From Silene conica (Eukaryota > Streptophyta > Magnoliopsida > Caryophyllales > Caryophyllaceae), in assembly GCA_029255685.2 (NCBI GenBank), contig CM055311.2:61804548-61868547 (forward strand): DNA of 64,000 nt. The letters are read 5' to 3'. The translations under genes and the position numbers were made by a program. Of this stretch, positions 45,801-58,166 are shown piece by piece. The stretch's first letter is position 1; the number at the start of each line of letters is the position of its first letter. The notes beneath the pieces were generated by a model, which was given only the letters and a program-made list of their open reading frames with translations, made no database searches and was not told where the DNA came from.

Positions 45801-46369
45801 TACAATTTTCCTATTAGACTTAGAATATTATTCTTTAATATTTATATGCATATTGTTTAAGGTTATTAACTTTATTCAACATTTCTATTAAAAATGTAAA
45901 TGGGATAGCGGAAGAAAGAACTAATTCAATTTGTCTTCGTCTTAACATTAAAATGGGTCAAAAATAGTCCAACATTGGAATATGGAGACAAATCTATTAT
46001 TTTTCTTTATGTATTATGTTCTTATCTTTTCCATATTACTTGACCCTTCAAACTCAAAGTAAATACCACGTCTGGATTCATAATGTGTGAACTACGATGA
46101 AAATAGTTAAGTATTTAACTATATACAAATTTTTACTTAAAAGGAACGTTTGCGTATCAATCACACATTCAACCAAATTAAGAGCAACACTACTATTTTT
46201 TTTAGTACAAGAGTAGCACTATTATTTAAGTGAATATTGTACACTTTCGTAATTAATTACGAAAAAAATGAGATAATTTCTTGAATTAAGTAAAATAAAA
46301 TAAGATAAATTTAGAGAAATGCAAAAAATGTCAAATTTCAATTAAGGACTATAAATATAAATATTAAAG

Positions 46370-47760
46370 ACCGGAATGATGTAGAATTATAGATAAGTCA
46401 AGTGGAATAATTGAGTGGATGACATGTATTTTAAATAAGTATTGAAATATATTTTATAAACAACAAAATATTTGTTCCGACATATTTTCACCTTATTGTT
46501 TACCGATGAGACATTGTGTTATAGAGTGACATATTTTTTTACAGGGGTCGGGGTAGATAGATTTTTAGAATGTAGATACGTGTCTTCAGGAGTACGGTAG
46601 GGTTACTCTTCGACTTTTAAGAGTGTGATTTGAGTAGTACAAAAAAAATAGGTCGGGGTTGTTTAGGTGTAGAGTTGATGAATTTCGATGATCAAGTTGG
46701 TTAGTTGGGTTATTAAATTACGATTTAAGGAGTATAAATATATATATAAATATAAATAATAAAGAACACAATGATGTAGGTGAGTTAAGCTGAATAATTG
46801 TGGTGATGAGATGAAATGTAAGTGAGTATTAGAAGATATTCATAAACAACAAAGTGATGACAAATAAATGATGTTTCCGAGACGGATAAAGTAAGTCGTA
46901 AAAAGATCAAAATTATTTTTGAATTAGTATTAGATTATAGTTTATTATAGTTTATTATAGTTCATATTCTTTTTTTCTCTCCATATTTTCAACTTATTCT
47001 TTAAAGTGGACATTGTCTTATAGGATAAGGGTTGATTTTACATTGGATGTGTCAAACTTTTAGGGATGAGGATAGATACGTCTCGAGGGAGTAGGTAAGT
47101 ATCTTCGGTGATAAGGTTACTCTCCTACGATTAAGCGTGTGATCTGAATTGTACGTGAAAATGTCTACGGGTTAGGGTTGTTCAGCGATACAGTTGATTC
47201 TATTGGTCAAGTTGGGAAGTTGGGTAGTTAGTTGAGAAGACTACGACGAATATCTAAATGGTGTGGAAAAAAGGATACATATGTACTATGACAATGATTA
47301 GAACAACTGAGAAAGTAAGTAGATAAATTTTATTTCAAAGTTCTATTTTTGTGGAAATAACAGACATAGATGTTGTGAAAATAGGTTAAAAATCGATGAG
47401 ATAACATGTATATATACTCAATTTTGATTGTTATAGGGTGAGAGTTGACTTTAAATTGAATGTGTTTTTTTTTTTTATGAGTAGGGATAGATATGTCTTG
47501 AAAGATGAGGTAAGTGTCTTGGAGGGTAGGGGTTACTCTCTGATGTTGAAGAGCGTAATTTTATTAATACAAGCAATTGATTTTGATGGTTAAGTTGGTT
47601 AGATGGCTGAAAATAGTACTCGACGGGTAGGATTACTCCATGTCGTTTACAATGTGATTTAGGAGATAGAAAAATAGATTTTATGTGGGGATAAGTTATT
47701 TAGGGATATGATTATGGTCAAGGTTGATTCTGATGGGTTTAGTTGGTTAGTTGGGTGGAA
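46370..47760. repeat. Diverged direct repeats of about 400-490 bp
   Basis: A motif order GGGATAGATAYGTCT, then a GTAGG/GAGGTAAGT stretch, then GGTTACTCTC and then a GATTAAG/GTTGAAG-like sequence ending in GTGTGAT occurs near 46545-46650, 47035-47155 and 47440-47570, with a partial copy near 47630. Degenerate but ordered, and no coding. Confidence 0.6.
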
Positions 47761-47929
47761 ATGGTCGAATATGGAAAAAATGGATAACATGAGATATTGA
47801 TTGATTGGAGAAGGTAAAGAAATAAATTTTATTTGAAAAAGTGTATAATATGAAAATAAGAATCGACAAAGAGTATAAATATAAGCTAAAAACGTTTAAA
47901 ATATCATGTGTATAAACTCAATTTTATTT

Positions 47930-48581
47930 CTGCGTTAGACACAAAACTAAACAATCAAATGTTATACTTCCTTCAATCCAATCGAATACAACCTTTAGTA
48001 GGAGAATAAATTTTATTTCTGCGTTAGTGTATTTTGTATCGGTGTTCTTGAAAATATTTAGGGGTGTGTATAAAAAAAATGTTGTAATGTGGAGTTTTAG
48101 TTCGTTGCAATTGTATTATTGTAAATATAAGAAGATATTTATGTCAATTATTTTACCAAGTATGAAAGGAAAACATTGGATTAAATTGTACACAAATGGA
48201 ATGTTGGAACATTGGAAAATGATGAAGCGAGTATATGTTATGTCAATATTATACTTCGTATCATTAATTTTTTATTGAGTTATTTTTTTCATGATTAAAA
48301 TGATTGTAACATACTTAATTTCATTATACCATTTCAGTTGTATTGTTTGGAACCTTTTATTCCTTTACTATTTCTCATATCTCATTTGCCAACTAAATAG
48401 AGAATTTTCTACTTCTTCCCAATATTGACATGATATTAGTTATTAACTAACTGAAATCTAAAACAATAGTTTATCAAACATTAAATGGATAATTAATATT
48501 TTACAACTAAAATGTGTAAAACAAAACACTATAATTACAACTTATTTCAATATCCGTGCAACGCACGGGCAAGAAAACTAG
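47930..48581 (+). mobile_element. Helitron 3' end (plus strand)
   Basis: The terminus CCGTGCAACGCACGG hairpin, then GCAAGAAAACTAG, ends at 48581 before T. It is the same family as the element ending at 13331, with clear similarity back to about 48130. The 5' border is not identified, and it may extend left to include the duplicated blocks at 45-48 kb. No helicase ORF is seen. Confidence 0.7.
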
Positions 48582-48819
48582 TTGATACTAAATATCACCC
48601 TCTCTCGTAAAAAATTACAAGAAAATTATACTACCTATTATGAAGAATAGGTAAATAATCCGTTACCATATATAATTGTACAGAAATTGAATATAAACCT
48701 TCTACACTCTGGTCTTCCCCCTGAATATTAGGTACGTAACGCCTTATTCTTTCTGCCTCGCTCTAGTTTCAGCACCATCAGTGTCCATCACTGCTTTGCT
48801 TCACTATACCATTATCACC
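48582..48819 (+). promoter_or_regulatory. 5' flank and leader of the TauE/SafE gene
   Basis: Short interval between the Helitron end and the start codon. A TATATAATT stretch near 48670 and CT-rich sequence near 48750-48770 are compatible with a promoter and 5' UTR. The Helitron therefore ends only about 240 bp upstream of the start codon. Confidence 0.35.
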
Positions 48820-51800
48820 ATGCCAACAACTAAATCCATGATTTTATATTTACTATCTTCTTCTTCTATTGCTCTTCTTTCGGTTGTTTTCATTTCAAAT
48901 TACCAACAAAAACTTCAACGTTCTTCACTCAATTCTACCCTTTCAAACAACCACAATGTCTGGCCTGTATGTTCATCTTCCTCTGTTTTTTGTTATATTA
49001 TATCATGATTAACCATTAAAGTTGTCATTTTTAGAGTTAATTTGATGTGGGTTTATCACAGAAATTAGAATTTGGATGGAGAATGGCGGTTGCGACGACA
49101 ATTGGGTTCTTAGGATCAGCATTTGGAACAGTTGGTGGTGTTGGTGGCGGCGGCATTTTTGTTCCTATGCTTACTTTGATTGTTGGCTTTGATACCAAAT
49201 CTGCTGCTGCTCTCTCTAAATGTAACTTCTTGCATTCAAAATATTCAAACTTACTTTGGTCATTTTCCAAACCATCCCAATTCCCTGTTCGGGTTGCTCT
49301 TACGATAAGACCGTCTTATATAAGAATTACAATTGATTCTATAATTGCATGTTTATAATAACTATGTGATGTTGGTCTAAAAATGTTTTTGTTTTTCCCT
49401 TTTTGGGGTAGGTATGATAATGGCAGCATCAGCAGCATCAGTATGGTATAATGTAAGAGTGCAACATCCATCAAAGGATGTTCCGATTTTAGACTATGAT
49501 TTAGCACTCTTGTTTCAGCCAATGCTTATGCTTGGTATCACCCTCGGAGTTGCTTTTTCAGTTGTCTTCCCTTACTGGCTCATTACTGTTCTCATTATTA
49601 TCCTCTTCTTAGGTTGGTAACCAAACTCTTGCTAGGCCCGGAATACGGAGAAGTATAGTTGTTTAATTAAATCTTTATGTTGAAGTTTGTTTGATGTTTA
49701 TGATTATTATGTCTGTTTGTTGATCAACATATTAATGGAGTAATTGTATGATACATTCACTTTTCAGGCACATCAAGTAGGTCCTTTAGTAAGGGGATTG
49801 TTATGTGGAAAGAAGAAACAATTTTGAAGGTATGTAATTATGTAGGTTTCACCAGGCTAAGGCCTCCTTCTGTTAGCTAGATTTATAGTTTCTGGTAATT
49901 GTTTCGATTAGTCGATTATAATAACGGATTATGGTCTATGTAAGCTAATCTACTTCATGTTATGCTGATGTCAATTTCATTGTTTTTATGGTTAACTTAC
50001 ACCCTCCAGAACTTTATTTTAGGTAAGTAATCAGAAAATTAGTAGTTAGACTCAGCATTCTGTAATCTGTAGTATAACTAGGACAAATAATGATTAGTTT
50101 ATAGTAGTCTTGAAGTGAATACACCTGAAAGATGGAAAATATATCAGTAACAGGCGTTCTTCTAAGAGACCGTCTCACGCTAAAATTAGCGTTGATATAC
50201 AATTTGGGGTACATGTCTACCATTCTAAATGCAAGAAAAAAATATACAAACCATAAATGGGAAGTCTCCCACTGTGTGACGTGTTGTACAAAACAGTCGT
50301 GTCCAACACTCGTTAGTGTGTCGCGTCCGACATTTGCAGTCGTGTTCAATGCAGTTTTGTTCAAAAAGTTCATTTTGTTTCAATTCAGCAAATTCAATTC
50401 AACTCAGTTTAAATTTCCATTGAAAAGAACATTGCTCTACTTGTCATTAGTTTATTTCAGATTATTCTATGCTTTGCAGTAGTAAATTTAGGTGGTTTAT
50501 TTTGCAGAACGAGCTGGAGAAGCAACGGGAAACTTTTGTTGATTCAAGGGGTGAACGTAAGTAACTAAAGAAGTAGCATTAGTCTATTAGATTCCTACCT
50601 CAAATTTCTAATCTTGAGATACCATGTAATTAATTTCCTTTTGTTGACTCAATCATTTGCAGTCCTTATAGATGCAGATTATGAGCCTTTAAATCCTAAA
50701 GTAGAGAAAACAGCATTTGTGAGTATTTCAGCAAACTACGCTTGCCTTGTTGCCTCTTCATTTGTATTTCTGCCACTAAACGTTTTCATTTTCCACTTCA
50801 ATAACGATATTGTTGTTGATTTTATATGTGCATTTGATAATGGACGCCTTTTGTATCTGTCCAGGATATTATTTGCTTCAATCTAAACTGGAAAAGACTG
50901 TTACTCCTAGTAATTGTCTGGGTTGTTTTCGTCCTGCTTCAAGTCCTCAAGGCAAGTAACTTCACAGCTTTCGCAGTTTTGATCGCTAAGTGTCTATTTT
51001 CACGTTCCATTTCTTTCATATAATTTTTTCCTTCATAAAATTATTCTCATATGTATACTGGTTATTAAACTTCTGCGCCTACAGAATAATGCTGCAGCCT
51101 GTAGTACGTGGTATTGGGTGCTTAATCTTGTTCAGGTAATGACTTGACCTGTATTCAAGGTTAGTTTTGAATATTTGATGTACTTTTCGCACATCACTGT
51201 TTAAAACCCAAAATTGTGTTGTTAAAGATAGCTAGTTTGTTCTATAAATAATTATTTGTTTCACACTCTTTGTTTTTTTACTTGTTCAGTTTCCGGTGGC
51301 TTTTGGAGTTTTTGGGTATGAAGCAATAAAGTTGTACAAAGAAGGCAAGAAGAGAAAGATATGTGGGAACAACGAGTCAGTTTGTGGCGCTTCAATTGAA
51401 TTTACTCCTATCACCATTTCATTTTGTGCACTTTGCGGTCTTCTAGGCGGCACTGTTGGTGGTCTTTTGGGATCCGGTGGTGGATTTATTCTTGGACCCC
51501 TGCTTCTTGAGATTGGTGTAATTCCTCAGGTAACGGGTGCTCATACCATTAGTGTCTCTGACCATTTAGCAAGGTTGTTTGTGTTACTTTTCTTCAACAT
51601 TCTCTTTGGTAGAGTGTCCCGTGACCCCGTGTCCACATTTAACAGTCCGACAAACTGAAAACTTCATTTAGGCTGAAAGCACAAAACTTCACATAATAGC
51701 AGTGTGACCAACAGTCCGCATAACACCCCACAACATAAATTTCCTCTAACACTTGCATCCAACTCGTTGAAACATTGGTGCGATATAATTGTTGTATTTT

Positions 51801-53464
51801 ATGCACATTTGATAGGGAAGTGCAGGACCGTGTTAGCATAATCATCATCATCATCACCACCGGTTCTAAAGAGAATCTCAAACCTAGCCTTTCCCACAGA
51901 ATAAAAAAGGCCGTTTCCGATTCTCCCTTAACTGAAAAAGAATCACCCATTTATTGCTTTTTGTCAATATACAAGCATTGCTTTTAGATAGCCGTTCGAT
52001 TTGATGTAGTACGTAGTTGAGTATATGACAAAGTACAAAAGAACAAATGACTTTGTGGGCATGTTCCTGGTTTTTATATGTTTTTCTGTTACCCTAAAGT
52101 TAATTTGCAAGTTGATTGCTACTTTTGTCTCCGGAAAACAGTATTTTTCCTGCAGTCGTAACACTTTGAATCATCATATCTGTATTTGATTGTGGTCGTT
52201 TTAACTAGATATATGAAACTGTTAATGAGATTGTAAGGAACAACCTAATCTAGCACTTTTCGATCACCAAAACAATTTCCATTTCAAGTGAATCCAAACG
52301 GAGTAAAGCATAATAATTGACTAAATATTTAGGATTTCTTACACTGAAGTATCAGTGATGTGCACAATTCTTAATCGAATCTTCACTATATCTCATCTGA
52401 AAACTACCTCTTTATTCAGAAACTCTGTACATATCTAACACCCTCTTAACCCGACACGGGCGGGCACCTAGGGAGCCTTGACGCGCAAGGGTAGTTTTTG
52501 TCCTTGACTTATAACTCTAAAACTGTAGTCAAGTTGGTAAGTAGTTAATTGTTGTCTGTTCGTTTTTTTTCTTGATTTTTCGTGCTTAGTTAATTCAGTA
52601 TTATACTATGTAACAGGTGGCGAGTGCAACAGCGACTTTTGTTATGCTGTTCTCATCATCCTTGTCTGTGGTCGAATTCTACTTTCTCGGAAGGTTCCCA
52701 ATTCCTCATGGTAGGCCCTCATTCCATTCCCGTTTATATGTTCTAACGAATTAGCCTGTGTACAGTCTACTATACCACAACTTATGAAAGTAACTTCATT
52801 TTTGACAATTAATAGCATTAAAAAGTTGCCATAGATTTGAAAACGACAGAATGCAGCTTCTACTGAATTCAGACTAAACTTGTACGAAAGAAAATTAATA
52901 CTCGGTACTGATCAGTTAGTGAGACAAAATGGTATCCGTCTTCTCCTTGTGACGGATACCCTCCGTCTACAATGAGAATTTGTGGGTACTGATTTGAAAT
53001 GATAAAACGCGACATATGTCAATTTAAGTCAAAAGTTGTCGTATGATTAAGTTATATAGTAGACCTTTTTAAATGTTTTTCTCGTAAGTTATTTATGTGA
53101 GACAGTGTTAACTGTCAAGTTAAATGATTTAATGGTATAATTTATAATGCAGCATTGTATCTTATGGCAATTTCACTTGTGGCTGGTTTCTGGGGACAAT
53201 ACTTTGTTAGAAAACTGGTTGCATTTCTTAAAAGAGCTTCCATCATAGTGTTCATCCTCTCGGCGGTCATCTTTGCTAGTGCTTTAACAATGGGTAACTT
53301 GTCATTCTTTTTCAGCATACTGTACCATTTTTCTTCTTGGACAACCCCTAGTTAAAATCTGATGAGTCCCTTTTTTGGCAGGCATAATTGGGATCGAAAA
53401 GAGCATTCAGATGATAAACGATGATGAATTCATGGGTTTTCTGGATTTCTGCTCAAACCAATGA
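48820..53464 (+). CDS. Sulfite exporter TauE/SafE family membrane protein (12 exons)
   Basis: Exons are 48820-48966, 49062-49221, 49412-49612, 49768-49829, 50508-50556, 50663-50718, 50865-50951, 51085-51135, 51290-51529, 52617-52710, 53153-53293 and 53382-53464. All join in phase to 456 codons. The intron after 50951 starts GC (GC-AG); the others are GT-AG. A hydrophobic N-terminal helix (about residues 7-28) is followed by the first TauE/SafE half ([20 protein letters not shown], then LSKC/MIMAAS). A hydrophilic loop (about 165-215) and the second half ([20 protein letters not shown], then [20 protein letters not shown]) come next. The Gly-rich repeats at the start of each half are the family hallmark. 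The family transports small anions or organosulfur compounds; the substrate here is unknown. Translation starts at the ATG at 48820, not the upstream GTG at 48781. Intron 9 is long (about 1.1 kb). Confidence 0.92.
52925..52990. repeat. MITE-like ATCCGTC/GACGGAT segment in intron 10 of the TauE/SafE gene
   Basis: GTATCCGTCTTCTCCTTGTG, then ACGGATACCC, then AATGAGAATTTGTG, matches the ends of the segments at 10220-10260 and 55110-55160. Only one end is clear, so borders are not given. Confidence 0.4.
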
Positions 53465-56204
53465 TCCCGGAAAACAACATATACATATCTTGCTAAAGTT
53501 TCTCTAGAATGCATATGGGTGGTCAATACCTTGCTGACCAATTCTCCACATCTACTTTGCTTGGGGAAAACAAAGTATAGTATTTAGAAGAAATTAAATG
53601 GTTGTTTATTTGCGTGTTAGCTACGGTCTTACGGCTAATAACACGATATACTAATATAGATTAAGATTAGTTGAAATAGTTAGTTTAGAAAAGAGTAGGG
53701 AATGTGATGAAGCGGTGTTGAGGAAATGTGATGGATGTTTTTGTAAGCATGTTTACATTATTTTGATTAAATTTAGAATTAATTATGTGAGTAGGGTTGG
53801 TTAAGTTGGTGAGGGACATCAAGATTAGCATTCAATTTACAAGTTGTTGACATGTTTATGTTATGTATCATGTAAAGTTAATTGTAACCCATCATTCATT
53901 CTCTCACCTGCATTTTAGATGCTCTTTATCTATGTTAGTATGTTGGGGACCTAAGTTAATATTGACAAGAAATGCCGGAAATGTGAAGCAGTATCAGCGA
54001 ATGACGTTCAATCACTTCCTTACCTTACTGTTTATTTGGACTTTCACTCTAAATTTAAATCAGCTCCTATAAGACGAGTTCAGTTAAAACAAACATTGGA
54101 CTGCTGACCCATTACGGAGCAGACTCCTGAGCAGCCGTTGGGACCCATGTTAGGTAAGGTAATAAAGATGGAAAAACAAAGTGAGATGGTGATGGCCTGC
54201 TGCTGCTAATTTGTGGAATGTGGATGGTAGCACAGAACATAACAGTGTACAAGATTCATCAGATGGTAGATTCAAGATTCTCCAGTAAAAACAATAACAC
54301 ATGCAATGCATTATTTGCAGATACCTCCCTCCCTACCTCCCTCCCTACAGTAGGCAACTTTTGTAGTTTGGAAGTCAGGTAAGTCCGAGCCAATGGGATA
54401 TAAGATTCCAACTTCATATCACTTTCTCATAACACTGTCCTATGCCTATAATTAGGCCCGCCAAACAGCTCCCAACCGGGTAAATTAGGAACTACACTAT
54501 TAGTTTGAGTATCTCATCATTTATTCAACCCATATTCATTATCAAGTTTGGCTCCATCATTTTGGATATATTGAATTGTATCTTATATTATTTTCAGCTC
54601 AGCTTTATTTTAACTGAAAAAATTGTCGGCTAATTACCTATTTTATAGATGAGTGTTTCACAAAAAGAGTCCAAAAAACCGACAAACCCTACGTATTCAT
54701 CTATTTCTTGTTTCGCTACATTTACTACAGTATGTTAATTAATTAATACCGATATTGTTTGTATGGCAGATTGTCGGAATTCGGAAATATAAGGAAAATA
54801 CTGAATTACCTTTGCTGGAGAAAGATAATCGGAATTCGGAAATATATGGAAATTTGTGTTTTCATTGCACTACCTAGATATTACAATTTAAATTACTAGT
54901 AAGTAGTAATATACTGTATGTACGTGTCCATCTAACATATTTTTGATGCAATTATGCAAATAAATGAACATATGAAAAAAAAAACTTGTTGAACGACGAA
55001 TACTATCCGTCACAAGGTGAAGACGGTTAATATTCCTCTCACAACAAGACAAGTGAAGGTAAATGGAGCATTTCATAGGTTGTCCCACTTGCATTTTAGA
55101 GAGGGACACTATCCGTCTTCAGTTTGTGACGGATAGTTTCCGTTTTAAATGAGAATTTGTAATTTGTGGTGAATGAATGCATGCATGCTGCAGAATCCTA
55201 TAAATGATATGAAGATGATCATATCTTCCTATATTTAAAGTTTTAATGAGCTAATGCTACTGATTGGGACCTGTAAACGTGCATCACAAATCGCCGGTTT
55301 TGTATTAGGTTTGTGGCTCAATAATACAAGGAAAAATTAACATCCTCTTTACTGATTACATGGTTCGTAGTAGATTACACAATTGCCAACAAAGGAAACA
55401 AGACATGAAGCTACGTACTTTTCATGAGTACGGAAATGAAAACGAACAGTCAATATTGCTGCCGGTCCCAAGATTCCTGGAGAATCATTCTTGGCCGTTC
55501 AGTTGCTACTGTATTCCAACTTTCACCTATAATTTACCTTTGAATAGTCCAAAAAGAAAGCTTTCACCTGTTACTTGGGCATCAACAACCAACCTCCAAA
55601 GTAACTGCTGTTCATGCTCCAGCAGTCCAGCTCCACTAAACATACTAACTTTGATAACCATATGTAATACTTCCTACAATACAAGCACAGCCATGTGTTC
55701 TTATCGAAACCTAATCACAGGTAACAATAATGTAATCAATACATTAATTTTATAGAAAACAAGTGTGGAGTGGAGACTTTTTACCCCAACTGACAAGGTA
55801 TGTTGTATGCACGAAACAGCATCAAGCCCACACACGGCCCCACAAAACATCACATCGAACAGTAGACAAATTTCGGAATATACTTAGCAGAGAAGAAGAT
55901 ATTTCAGGGTTAGAATTGAATGGATGGATTAATTAACTCCTCTATGATGATTTAGGCGAAGATGTTAATTGTTCGCCAGTCTTTGAGTTTGTACAATAGG
56001 CTAATAGCAATGCTTCATTCCTTTTTCCACGACATATCTCTCACCTTTTTATTCGAACCCAAAGGTTCCATGGGTTGCTTGTCAGCTGGGGGAGAGGGTG
56101 CAAGACAGTGAGGCCCACACCAATCCATGGATAAGAAAGGCAATGACCAGCAGAGCACCAATTTTCAAGGACAAAATTGAAAATTGGCAGATAAATTCAG
56201 CCAG
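53465..56204. other. Intergenic region without recognised genes
   Basis: The 3' UTR of the TauE/SafE gene starts it. Beyond that no supported gene is seen. CCTCCCTCCCTACCTCCCTC-type short repeat lies near 54325-54350, and a MITE-like pair of TATCCGTC ends at about 54990-55160. A 131-codon plus-strand ORF (55360-55755) has no recognisable domain and atypical context, so it is not called as a gene. Confidence 0.5.
54990..55160. mobile_element. Probable MITE with TATCCGTC-type inverted ends
   Basis: ACTATCCGTCACAAGGTGAA near 55002 and the inverted CTATCCGTCTTCAGTTTGTG, then ACGGATAG near 55108-55135, give related inverted segments about 120 bp apart. The GAGAATTTGT end is shared with the 10.2-kb and 52.9-kb copies. 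Confidence 0.45.
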
Positions 56205-58166
56205 TTAATTTGCATCATGTTCATTGAAGTCGTACTCTTCCAGAAGAACCTTCCTTAATGGCCAGAAGGCCAATCGACGGATATGGATAGGTCCCCATAC
56301 CTGTTGAAGAAATGTCTTGAATGCCACCTAATCTGCGAGTGATTGATCACAATTTTATAGCTTGAAACTAAATGTATTTGCATAATTGAACACGAAAATC
56401 CTATAAATCAGATTATAGAATTACATACCTTGCGTGGTATAATCCCCAAAAGACTAAAATCAAGGCCAAGTAATCCTGGAGAGACGGGTTACAAATGAGC
56501 ATTCGGACAGATCGACAAAAGCAACACATCCTAACATCATCACAGTCCTACAGTGAAGAATGATTAAGATTTGCAAAAGATAAATCAGTAACAGCAATGG
56601 CATTATAACTGTGTCTGTCCATCACAATGAGTGTCAAGTAATTCAAAAACAACTGAACATAGAAACACAAGAGGAAAAAAACAGCTAAAACTAGGAAACA
56701 CGTCACACATGAACTTAAAAGCGAGATGTGAACCCTGACTCTGAAGATTGCGACCAAAAAGGCAAAAACTAAGTCGAGTAATGTTTGTTGCTCACAAATT
56801 ATAGAATGTTCTAAGGTAAGAACTTAGAACCAACAAGTAGTCTCCCAGGGATATGCACCAACTTGACATTAACAATATTCCAGTATTCAATTTATTGGTT
56901 TACGTCGATGATATTATCGGATCAGAGCATCACGTACACATGTCCATCCTTTTGAATGTTTCTCTCTATTAGTTCCCTATCCTGTTATTTTGAGGTTGAT
57001 TTGGTCCCTACACCTACTAGTATGCTCCACAGAAATATTCGCTTGCTGAAAGATGTTAGGCTGCAACCCAGTCAACAATTAATCGATAGTGGCGATCCAG
57101 TTTAATCTGAATACACAGTCCTAATTCCTAATTGTAACAAGTAATAACAGCAACTCAATATTATTTCTAAACAGTAAAAGATACGGAGTATTAGCCAACT
57201 AAATTAGGAAACATTATTGAGTGTTTAAGGATCGTAATTATTATTTGATTAGAATAATTACGATCATAGTAATTGCTCAATTTAGAACAATACTGTACTG
57301 AATAAAATTGAGCACAAATATTAGGTCATGTGATTTTACTCAGAAACGAATCCACACGTACACAACATGAAGTAGGGTACCATATTGAAAGGAAAGGGAG
57401 GGGGGGGGGGAGAGGGAGAGGGAGCAGTTCCTTTGTTTGGTTACAATATATGGAAGGAAGAAAATGGAAATGGGAGGAAAATGGGAGCATTTAATTTCCC
57501 TCCTTTAGGCAAACTAAAATCTTTCCATCAATGGCAAGATTTGGAAGGAAAACTTTCTTTAGACTCCTATTGCATCATCAATTCAGCATCCTCCATCCAT
57601 TGTGCTATCTCCCTCCCCTCCCTTTCCCTCCTAAAATCGTATCCAAACACACCCAAAAGATGTTTTTATTAGGCTTATTGAGGGTGTTTGGATACAATTT
57701 CCTTCCAAATCTTGCCTATTGTGGAGAGATTTTGATTAGGCTTGGAGGAGGAAAAATTGATCCCTCCAAACCCCTCCCCTTTCATTTCCCTCCACCCTTA
57801 TTTGTTATCTAAACAAGGGAATTTAAAACCCCTACCCTCCCTCCCTTTCTTTTCCCTCCAAATCCCTCTATCTAAACACACCCTTAATAATAATTTAGCT
57901 TTCCTTTCTTTCCCTCCTTTTTCTTATTCTGCTGGCGCAACAGAGTTTACTGAATACTGACAGCCTGAATTTGAGGCCAATTTTCTTCCTTGTACTCGCC
58001 GTAAAATGTTTCAATCAAATCAAGCAAGAACAGACTAAACAAATACCACCCCAAGATTTCTAACTATGGCAAAATAATAAGCTTATATGGCAATCCATGA
58101 AGCACGAAGACGTACCTCATCCTTGTCATAATAGTCACCATTATGAGGGTCACACAAAACATCGCC
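56205..58166 (-). pseudogene. SR-protein-kinase (SRPK) remnant, C-terminal exons only
   Basis: Three minus-strand exon-like pieces follow the order of plant SRPK genes. 58116-58166 encodes GDVLCDPHNGDYYDKDE, matching the GDVLFDPHSG(D/E)NYDRDE block. 56429-56475 encodes DYLALIL and then, one base out of frame, LLGIIPRK (expected HLALMMELLGxxPRK). 56205-56300 encodes IRRLAFWPLRKVLLEEYDFN, then EHDAN and a TAA stop, where SRPKs continue with the last kinase helices and the KRPTAxxCLxHPW block. The middle exon is 47 bp, not 48, so it carries a 1-bp deletion. The N-lobe, catalytic loop and C-terminal end are absent. SRPKs phosphorylate SR splicing factors; this copy cannot. The 1.6-kb intron between the first two pieces contains MITE-like sequence. 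Confidence 0.7.
57390..57886. mobile_element. Two adjacent PIF/Tourist-like MITE segments in the SRPK remnant intron
   Basis: 57682-57883 has ends GGGTGTTTGGATACAA and the inverted TCTAAACACACCC, followed by TTA. The left flank reads TGA, not TTA, so the duplication is imperfect. Just left, GTATCCAAACACACCC (about 57640-57653) looks like an end of a second, inverted element containing a G11-12 run near 57402. A related CCAAACAAGCCCTAA end is at about 60695. Confidence 0.5.

Noticed and set aside
48781..48819. GTG start upstream of the TauE/SafE ATG
   Set aside because: Nuclear plant genes start at ATG. The first in-frame ATG is at 48820 and leads directly into the N-terminal membrane helix.
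55360..55755. 131-codon plus-strand ORF
   Set aside because: No domain, no splice context, Ser/Thr/Asn-rich composition. Probably a chance ORF.
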